DNA of 8,462 nt from Flavobacteriales bacterium (GTDB taxonomy: Bacteria; Bacteroidota; Bacteroidia; Flavobacteriales; Crocinitomicaceae). A model generated the notes under the pieces. The model ran no database searches. It saw only the letters and a program-made list of their open reading frames with translations, and had not been told where the DNA came from. Shown piece by piece: positions 1-5,273 of the stretch (its first letter is position 1; the number at the start of each line of letters is the position of its first letter). A program made the position numbers and the translations under genes. The stretch covers positions 1 to 8,462 of the forward strand of contig CANCEQ010000133.1 of NCBI GenBank assembly GCA_947375085.1, written 5' to 3'.

Positions 1-311
1 GTCATTCTCATTAATAAAGTATCTCTTGTGATACCCGCATTATTAACTAAAACGTCTATTGTACCAAAAGCAGCTACAACATCATCAACTAAAGTTTGAG
101 CTTCATCAAATTTAGCAGCATCTGATTTAAAACCTTTTGCTACTCCACCATTTACTGACAATTCAACTTCTAAAGCTCTCGCTTTTTCTTCAGATGATAA
201 ATAAGTAAATGCTACAATAGCACCTTGTTTTACACATTCTTCAGCGATTGATTTACCAATTCCTCTAGAAGCACCAGTTATCAATACCACTTTGTCTTGC
301 AATAATTTCAT
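1..311 (-). CDS. fabG: 3-oxoacyl-[acyl-carrier-protein] reductase, N-terminal part (cut by window edge)
   Basis: Partial gene: the first 103 codons are present and the rest lies beyond the left edge. FabG is a cytoplasmic enzyme of the type II fatty-acid cycle that reduces 3-oxoacyl-ACP to 3-hydroxyacyl-ACP with NADPH. The start of a classical short-chain dehydrogenase Rossmann fold is visible. The dinucleotide-binding glycine motif TGASRGIG lies at residues 12-19, after the first strand KVVLI. An acidic residue, D64, sits where adenine-contacting Asp is expected. The structural NNAG motif is at residues 90-93, followed by ITRD, which is typical of FabG. The catalytic Ser-Tyr-Lys residues would be outside the window. 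The ATG is chosen because it sits just before the first strand, as in the family, and a TAnnTTTG element lies 20 nt upstream. Another short-chain dehydrogenase is possible, but NNAGITRDTLLMRM strongly favours FabG. Confidence 0.9.
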   Translation of the reverse strand, partial: MKLLQDKVVLITGASRGIGKSIAEECVKQGAIVAFTYLSSEEKARALEVELSVNGGVAKGFKSDAAKFDEAQTLVDDVVAAFGTIDVLVNNAGITRDTLLMRM

Positions 312-331
312 TTTTCTATTTTTTAGTAGGT

Positions 332-339
332 CAAATATA
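332..339 (-). promoter_or_regulatory. Candidate Bacteroidota -7 element for fabG
   Basis: Read on the minus strand the sequence is TATATTTG, an exact match to the TAnnTTTG -7 consensus of Bacteroidota primary sigma factors. It ends 20 nt before the fabG ATG, giving a predicted leader of about 15 nt. No good TTG -33 element is seen at the usual 19-nt spacing, so the call rests on one motif. Confidence 0.45.
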
Positions 340-481
340 GTTAATCACTCAAAAAGAATTTCGAAGCTTTTATTATTTTATTTATACTCGATTGTTCATT
401 AACTAAGAATATTAGAAATCAAAATGTATGATATGATAACTAATCTAAAATAGTTTCTTAATTTCGATTAAATAATATTAA

Positions 482-1447
482 ATGGCACAGTCTGAAAAGT
501 CACAAATTTTATTGGCTCCACTTCAAGGTTTAACTGATTTTAGATTTAGAAACGCGTATAATAAATATTTTGGCGGAATTGATGTTTTTTATTCCCCTTG
601 GATTTGTCTTTCTCATTCAAAAGAAATGAAGAAGTCCCATATTATTGATGTTCAACCTGAAAATAATCAAGGATATAAAATCATCCCTCAAATAATGACG
701 AATGATGCTTCAGACTTTATTTATTTAGCAAATTATTTATCCGATTTGGGGCATACTGAAATGAATTGGAATTTAGGTTGTCCCTACCCCATGGTTGCTA
801 AAAAAGGTATGGGTTCCGGTATGTTATGTCAACCATTGAAAGTCGTTGAAATTCTAGAAGAAGTACTTCCGAAAATCAACATTCAACTTTCGATGAAAAT
901 GCGTCTTGGATATGAAAATAATTTTGAAACACCTGAGTTAATTCCTCATCTAAACCAATTCCCTTTAACTGAAATTATTATACACGGAAGAACAGCAAAA
1001 CAAATGTATACCGGAACTGTAGACCAAGATGCTTTTCAGAAATGTTTGGATGGAACAAACCATAGTATGGTGTATAATGGTGATATAATCTCTTATAATC
1101 AACTAAAAACATTACAAGAAAAATTTCAAACGGTTAAAAAATGGATGATTGGTCGTGGAGTGATAGCCAATCCATTTTTACCAGAAATGATTCAAAATCA
1201 AACAGATGTAATTCCTGAAGATTCTCAAGTAAAATTCATGAAATTTCACGATTCATTATTAAATAATTACGCTCAACAACTATCCGGAGATAAACATTTA
1301 TTAATGAAAATGGAATCATTTTGGGAATACTTTTCTAAAACTTTTAATGATTCACACGCAGTATTCAAACGGGTAAAAAAAGCTAAGAATATGAATATGT
1401 ATTATGACGCAGTTGCTCGAAATTTAGCAGATGGTTTTGGAAGCTAA
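482..1447 (+). CDS. tRNA-dihydrouridine synthase family protein
   Basis: FMN-dependent enzyme that reduces specific uridines in tRNA D-loops to 5,6-dihydrouridine in the cytoplasm. At 321 aa the length fits the family. Family motifs appear in the expected order. LAPLQGLTD at 11-19 is the first strand and FMN phosphate side of the TIM barrel. NLGCP at 97-101 contains C100, the position of the conserved catalytic Cys that protonates the uracil. K139 in the KMR motif and H168 in IHGRT (167-171) are the flavin-contacting positions. YNGDI at 198-202 and IGRGVIANP at 223-231 are the phosphate-binding end. The C-terminal 80 residues are the helical tRNA-binding part. The motif pattern does not let me assign DusA, DusB or DusC, so no symbol is given. 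The ATG directly follows an A/T-rich leader without a Shine-Dalgarno sequence. The TAA abuts the stop of the next, opposing gene. Confidence 0.92.
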   Translation: MAQSEKSQILLAPLQGLTDFRFRNAYNKYFGGIDVFYSPWICLSHSKEMKKSHIIDVQPENNQGYKIIPQIMTNDASDFIYLANYLSDLGHTEMNWNLGCPYPMVAKKGMGSGMLCQPLKVVEILEEVLPKINIQLSMKMRLGYENNFETPELIPHLNQFPLTEIIIHGRTAKQMYTGTVDQDAFQKCLDGTNHSMVYNGDIISYNQLKTLQEKFQTVKKWMIGRGVIANPFLPEMIQNQTDVIPEDSQVKFMKFHDSLLNNYAQQLSGDKHLLMKMESFWEYFSKTFNDSHAVFKRVKKAKNMNMYYDAVARNLADGFGS

Positions 1448-1933
1448 TTAATCCAATATCTTTATTGCCTCCTCTATTTCTTCTCTGTAATCAAATTGAA
1501 TATCCTCATGTAATTTATCTAATGCTTTATTGATAGCATTAACTTGACGAACGTATATATTATAAATAACTGGATTTCGATTCATTGCTGTTTTAAAACC
1601 TCTTAATTTCTCACAAAAGAAAAGAAGCAATTCAATTTCAGTTTGAGGTTTATTAGAAAACTTTATATGTTTCTTTAATACTTTTAAAATTCGTTGAATC
1701 GATTTTTTCATTGTTTTCCAACTTCTAGCATCAATCGACTTAAATTCAATCTCTAACTCATCTTTTATTTTCTGAATATAATTATCTTCAAAATCACTTT
1801 CCAAGAGTAGATAATGAACATATTCCTTATTTTCTTTATTGAATTTTATTAGATTATTTAATAATTCTACCAACTCAATAGTAGATAAATGATTAAACTC
1901 TTTTTTTAATTCACTAACACTTGCTACCTTCAT
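1448..1933 (-). CDS. Conserved-looking helical hypothetical protein, 161 aa
   Basis: I do not recognise a named function. The protein is cytoplasmic by appearance, with no signal peptide or membrane segment. It is rich in Lys, Glu, Leu and Ile and looks all-helical. The first 30 residues (SELKKEFNHLSTIELVELL) read as an amphipathic helix pair. A very basic segment (about residues 73-93, KKSIQRILKVLKKHIKF) could contact nucleic acid, but this is inference. The C-terminal third contains IYVRQVNAINKALDKLHEDI, another amphipathic helix. Similar small helical proteins beginning with a SELKKEL-like segment occur in Bacteroidota by my recollection, but I cannot confirm a family. Its TAA is directly adjacent to the stop of the dihydrouridine synthase gene, tail to tail. 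Coding is supported by uninterrupted length, a plausible protein and an exact TATATTTG element upstream. Confidence 0.8.
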   Translation of the reverse strand: MKVASVSELKKEFNHLSTIELVELLNNLIKFNKENKEYVHYLLLESDFEDNYIQKIKDELEIEFKSIDARSWKTMKKSIQRILKVLKKHIKFSNKPQTEIELLLFFCEKLRGFKTAMNRNPVIYNIYVRQVNAINKALDKLHEDIQFDYREEIEEAIKILD

Positions 1934-1993
1934 CTTCTATTATTTAAACAGTTTTTAGTGAAACAAACAACCTCTTTTCACACTTAAATCAAT

Positions 1994-2001
1994 CAAATAT
2001 A
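1994..2001 (-). promoter_or_regulatory. Candidate -7 element for the 161-aa hypothetical gene
   Basis: TATATTTG on the minus strand is an exact TAnnTTTG match about 60 nt upstream of the ATG at 1933. A convincing TTG at 19-nt spacing is absent; only a T-rich run (TTTTTC) occurs there. It is identical to the fabG element and points away from the promoter proposed for the small gene to the right. Confidence 0.4.
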
Positions 2002-2025
2002 CGCTTTACTCTTTTTGAGAAAAAG

Positions 2026-2054
2026 TTGGACTATTTTTTGATTATATTTATTTG
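2026..2054 (+). promoter_or_regulatory. Candidate promoter for the 47-aa small gene
   Basis: TTG at 2026-2028 and TTTATTTG at 2047-2054 are separated by 18 nt. The second element differs from TAnnTTTG at one position. The spacing fits the Bacteroidota architecture, and the element ends 27 nt upstream of the small gene's ATG. Single-mismatch matches are common in AT-rich DNA, so this is moderate evidence. Confidence 0.35.
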
Positions 2055-2081
2055 AAAGCAAACAACAAAAACTTAGAAACT

Positions 2082-2225
2082 ATGAAAACTTCAAATAAAA
2101 CAATCAAATTGAATAGTAAGGATACTTCTTCAAAAATCAAAAAGAACAATGGCTTTGATGCTGCTCTTCTAAATTTAGGGATAAAATACATTCCAAACCC
2201 TATAGATAAAATGAGCTTTAAATAA
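2082..2225 (+). CDS. Small basic protein, 47 aa, unknown function
   Basis: Short open frame in what would otherwise be a 294-nt gap. It starts ATG AAA ACT and ends TAA. The product begins MKTSNKTIKLNSKD, is Lys-rich and probably disordered for about 22 residues, then has a more hydrophobic stretch (FDAALLNLGIKYIPNP, residues 25-40). No signal peptide or transmembrane segment is visible. Three things support coding: a promoter-like element at proper distance, an A-rich initiation context (AACT before ATG), and a stop codon only 2 nt from the opposing receptor gene's stop, the same tight tail-to-tail packing as the other convergent pairs here. The C-terminal segment looks like folded protein rather than random translation. 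I do not recognise a family. It could be a non-coding frame, but I favour a real small gene. Confidence 0.5.
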   Translation: MKTSNKTIKLNSKDTSSKIKKNNGFDAALLNLGIKYIPNPIDKMSFK

Positions 2226-2227
2226 TT

Positions 2228-4693
2228 TTAAAAATCCATTCCTGAGTTAGATTCATTTGTAGATTTTTTATGAGTCATTTCTAACTTTCCGAACTTATAC
2301 GAAATTGTGCAATACAATCTTCTGGTTAACCATTTGTATTCTGATGTTTGTATAATAGAAGGTTGAACAACTTTAAAAGAAAAGCCTTGTTTGTTAAATA
2401 TGTCTGTGACTCTTAAACCGATAGACCATTTCCCATCTTTTAGACTTTTCTCGGTGGAAAAATCAACAGCCCCTCTTCTTTGTGCTTTACCTTGAGCAGT
2501 AACCATAGGTGCAATATAATTTATATTTAATTGGGCTGTCATTGTTTTCTTCCAAAAATCAACTGTACCTACATATTTAGCTCCCCAAGTAAACCCACTA
2601 TTGTTGTAATTAAAATTTGCTGTATTATCAGTATATTTTATACCACTTCCATTAAATGAAATTACATTTTTCCACCATTTGACAGGCTTGTAAATAGTAA
2701 CAATCTCAATACCTGCGCTTTGACTCTGATCAATATTTGTAAAAGTAACTGCAGAGGTTTGATCTGCATTAAAAATTTTAATTCTTTGAATCACATCAGT
2801 AGTATGACGGTAGTAAACACTTGTTGTCAATGTAAGTTTCTTTTTTTCAATCGAATACCCTAAATCAAATGAATTAATGTATTCAGGTTTTAAATTAGGA
2901 TTTCCCATTCTTAAATTAAATGGATCTGAATAATTCGTAAACGGATTCATATCGCTAGATGATGATCTATTTATTCTTCGACTATAACTCAAACTCCATT
3001 CTGTATTCTCTTTGTGGTTGTATTTAATATGTCCTGAAGGATATATGTTAAAATAATTATTTGTGAATTTTTGATTCGTTGAAACTAAATAAGGCACTTG
3101 TAAAGCTTGCTCAATTCTTAAACCTCCTTGGAATTTGAATTTACCTTTCTGTTGTCCATAAATCCCATAAGCTCCATAAACTTGCTCATTGTATTTATAA
3201 ACGAAATTAGCTAATGTATCAGGTGTAAAAACAGAAGTCAAAGTGTCTAATCTTTCTGAATTCGTGTTTACTCCTAAATTTCTAACAATAGATTTTAATC
3301 CCGCTTCAAATCTTGCATTCTTTTTTGGAAAAGTTCGTGTATAGTCAACCTGAGCATTTGATACATTGTTTTTTTCAATATTAAACAGTCTTTGATTTAA
3401 ATCCGATTTACCACTTTGAGAACCATCCAAATTATAATATTTTTCATCATAAATTCCTTTTATATCATCTGTCCCTAATGATTGAGTCACATCTGCTGTT
3501 AAAGTCCCTTTATCGTTTTTAAAATCAATTTTATAACTTAAACCGAAATCCATATTCTGCTGTGAAGTTGGATCAGATGATAAACGATCCCAAGTTTTGG
3601 TTAAAACTGAATTACCAGAATATAAATTATTTCTAAGGTCACCAGTTCTATTTCGAACACCATCATTTCCGGTTACCGAAAACCCTAAAGTTTGATTCGG
3701 TTTTAGGTAAAAATCTGTCCCAAACCTCAAAGTGTGACCTGAATTTAAATCACTACCTGTTCTATTTTGATCTAATAAAGTAGTCACATTATTGCTTGAT
3801 ATTTGTTCCAAGGTACCGTAATTATTTCGATACCCTTCCATATACCTATAGGTATAGTTTACATAGGTGTTCAATTTAGCATTTCTAAAACTAAAACTAG
3901 CAGATCCATTGAATAAATTCCCTGTTGCTCCACTTGCACTAATCATTCCGTTTGTACCTCTTAACTTATTCTTTTTCAAGACAACATTAATTATACCCGA
4001 TGTACCATCTGGTGAATATTTTGCTGAAGGATTAGTAACAATTTCAATTCGTTCAATCGAACTTGCAGGAATTGCATCTAACAAACTTTTACCATTCCCT
4101 CCGGAAAGAGAACTCGGTCGTCCATCAATTAATATAGTAACATTTCCGTCTCCCCTTAAAGAAACTTTACCATCTTGATCAACACCAACTGAAGGAACTT
4201 TATTTAACACATCATTTGCTGAACCTCCTTTTGACGATAAATCTTCAGCAACGTTATATATTTTTTTATCGATTCCCGTTTTTAAAACATCAGTTTTTCC
4301 AAAGACTTTTACCTCAGATAAACCAATCTCATTCTCCGTTACTAAATATATATTTTTGAAATCTAATTTTGGGTTTGAATTTGAAAACAAAATGTTAGAA
4401 TAAAATTTAGTCTCATAACCTAAAAATGAAATTTTTAAAATGTATTTTCCAAAAGGAATACTCCCTAACTCAAACTCTCCTTTAACATTTGAATAAATAC
4501 CATTTATAGTACTTGAATCCAACTCATTTAAAACTTTAACTTGAACATATTCTATAGGTTTAGAGGTCAGGGTATCAAAAATTTTTCCCGTCAAGACTCC
4601 TTGATTGTTTTCTTTTTGAGAAAAAGAAACATTTGAAAAAGCACAAACTAATAGAAAAGAAAGTAAAAGTCGATGTATTATATTTAGTCTCAT
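2228..4693 (-). CDS. TonB-dependent-receptor-like outer membrane beta-barrel protein with N-terminal carboxypeptidase-regulatory-like domain
   Basis: Outer-membrane protein of 821 aa. A signal peptide covers about residues 1-25, with likely cleavage before Q26. A carboxypeptidase-regulatory-like beta-sandwich follows at about 32-115; GKIFDTLTSKPIEYVQV and FGKYILKISFLGY are its hallmark strands. A plug domain at about 125-240 contains DVLNKVPSVGVDQDGKVSLRG, ILIDGRPSS and IERIEIVTNPSAKY, ending in SGIINVVLKK. The rest, to about 803, is a beta-barrel rich in alternating aromatic strands and Asn/Ser loops, closing with YCTISYKFGK. An 18-residue polar tail extends past the last strand. This layout matches outer membrane beta-barrel proteins annotated as TonB-dependent receptors in Bacteroidota. 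No clear TonB box is visible and no SusD-like partner is adjacent, so I infer uptake of a small ligand rather than a glycan, but the substrate is unknown. The ATG is 2 nt after the marR stop, with GAGGG about 11 nt upstream, so the two are surely co-transcribed. Confidence 0.9.
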   Translation of the reverse strand: MRLNIIHRLLLSFLLVCAFSNVSFSQKENNQGVLTGKIFDTLTSKPIEYVQVKVLNELDSSTINGIYSNVKGEFELGSIPFGKYILKISFLGYETKFYSNILFSNSNPKLDFKNIYLVTENEIGLSEVKVFGKTDVLKTGIDKKIYNVAEDLSSKGGSANDVLNKVPSVGVDQDGKVSLRGDGNVTILIDGRPSSLSGGNGKSLLDAIPASSIERIEIVTNPSAKYSPDGTSGIINVVLKKNKLRGTNGMISASGATGNLFNGSASFSFRNAKLNTYVNYTYRYMEGYRNNYGTLEQISSNNVTTLLDQNRTGSDLNSGHTLRFGTDFYLKPNQTLGFSVTGNDGVRNRTGDLRNNLYSGNSVLTKTWDRLSSDPTSQQNMDFGLSYKIDFKNDKGTLTADVTQSLGTDDIKGIYDEKYYNLDGSQSGKSDLNQRLFNIEKNNVSNAQVDYTRTFPKKNARFEAGLKSIVRNLGVNTNSERLDTLTSVFTPDTLANFVYKYNEQVYGAYGIYGQQKGKFKFQGGLRIEQALQVPYLVSTNQKFTNNYFNIYPSGHIKYNHKENTEWSLSYSRRINRSSSSDMNPFTNYSDPFNLRMGNPNLKPEYINSFDLGYSIEKKKLTLTTSVYYRHTTDVIQRIKIFNADQTSAVTFTNIDQSQSAGIEIVTIYKPVKWWKNVISFNGSGIKYTDNTANFNYNNSGFTWGAKYVGTVDFWKKTMTAQLNINYIAPMVTAQGKAQRRGAVDFSTEKSLKDGKWSIGLRVTDIFNKQGFSFKVVQPSIIQTSEYKWLTRRLYCTISYKFGKLEMTHKKSTNESNSGMDF

Positions 4694-4695
4694 AA

Positions 4696-5142
4696 TTAAT
4701 TTTCCCTCATTTTATCCAAAAGAAAACTAAGTTGTTCAGCTTCTTCGTCATTTAAACTTTTAGGAAACAAATTTGCTTCACCAAGTTTCAGATCTATTTT
4801 ACTTAGTAAATCTAAGCCTAATTTATTGATTTCAACGTAAACCGATCTTCTATCTTCATTACAATGAAAACGATTGATTAATTTCTTTGCAACTAACTTA
4901 TCCATAATACGAGTCAAATTGGGTGATTTCTCTACCATTCTTTCTTTAACCGAATTTACGTTAATTGCTTTTTTTGCACCCCTTAAAATTCTCAAGATAT
5001 TAAACTGTGGCATCGTTAAATCAAACTCTGACATGAAAACATTTTGAGAGTTACTAAAATAATTTGCTGTATATCTTAGGTTTACGATTGCCTTTTGTTG
5101 AGAAGACTTAAAGTTTGCTTTAATTATTTCATCTATTTTCAT
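4696..5142 (-). CDS. MarR-family winged-helix transcriptional regulator
   Basis: Cytoplasmic dimeric DNA-binding regulator of 148 aa, the usual family length. The N-terminal helices (about 5-40) and the C-terminal helix (129-146) form the dimer interface. The winged helix-turn-helix spans about 44-108: QFNILRILRG is the lead-in helix, SPNLTRIMDKLVAKKLI (73-89) contains the recognition helix, and the wing carries the family's D-R-R triad at 97-99 followed by beta residues VYVEI. One Cys, C94, sits at the base of the wing and could in principle sense oxidants; that is inference. It is the first gene of an operon with the outer membrane receptor, and its promoter contains a perfect palindrome, so autorepression is likely. 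The ATG is chosen for its match to the usual N-terminus. It lies only 4 nt past the -7 element, so the mRNA may be leaderless. Confidence 0.92.
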   Translation of the reverse strand: MKIDEIIKANFKSSQQKAIVNLRYTANYFSNSQNVFMSEFDLTMPQFNILRILRGAKKAINVNSVKERMVEKSPNLTRIMDKLVAKKLINRFHCNEDRRSVYVEINKLGLDLLSKIDLKLGEANLFPKSLNDEEAEQLSFLLDKMREN

Positions 5143-5146
5143 TCAA

Positions 5147-5177
5147 CAAAGGTACTTACCTAGGTAATAGTTTCAAA
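5147..5177 (-). promoter_or_regulatory. Strong Bacteroidota promoter of the marR-receptor operon
   Basis: On the minus strand TTTG (5174-5177) is followed after exactly 19 nt by TACCTTTG (5147-5154). This is a full match to the TTTG/TAnnTTTG architecture known for Bacteroidota. The -7 element ends 4 nt before the marR ATG. The predicted transcription start therefore falls at or next to the A of the ATG. Confidence 0.75.
5156..5167. promoter_or_regulatory. Palindromic operator candidate TTACCTAGGTAA
   Basis: Perfect 12-bp palindrome lying wholly inside the 19-nt spacer between the -33 and -7 elements of the marR promoter. MarR-family dimers bind short AT-flanked palindromes and commonly repress their own operons by blocking polymerase. 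The position is the expected one for autorepression. That this MarR protein binds it is inference. Confidence 0.65.
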
Positions 5178-5252
5178 ATTAAAACTGAATAATTACTATT
5201 ATTCCTATAAAATTGAAACTTTATTAGTAGTTTTAAGTATAAAATCCTTATC

Positions 5253-5260
5253 TAATTTTG
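5253..5260 (+). promoter_or_regulatory. Candidate -7 element for the OmpA-like gene
   Basis: TAATTTTG is an exact TAnnTTTG match, ending 13 nt upstream of the ATG at 5274. The -33 region at 19-nt spacing is only T-rich (GTTTTAAG near 5230) with no TTG. This predicts a short leader of about 8 nt. Confidence 0.5.
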
Positions 5261-5273
5261 ATGTCTAAACTAA

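Noticed and set aside
1437..1456. TTGGA/TCCAA stem at the dihydrouridine synthase 3' end as a terminator
   Set aside because: Five base pairs, a 10-nt loop and no following T-tract on either strand.
2011..2025. CTTTTT-GAG-AAAAAG hairpin as an attenuator or operator
   Set aside because: Weak A-T stem; no regulator or leader context beyond its location between promoter elements.
2217..2232. TTTAAA-TAAT-TTTAAA hairpin as a bidirectional terminator between the small gene and the receptor
   Set aside because: Only six A-T pairs with a 4-nt loop; too weak, and such repeats are common in AT-rich DNA.
3867..4178. Plus-strand open frame of 103 codons inside the receptor gene
   Set aside because: It is antisense to the plug-domain coding region, has no promoter or coherent domain, and its composition reflects the complement of the receptor codons.
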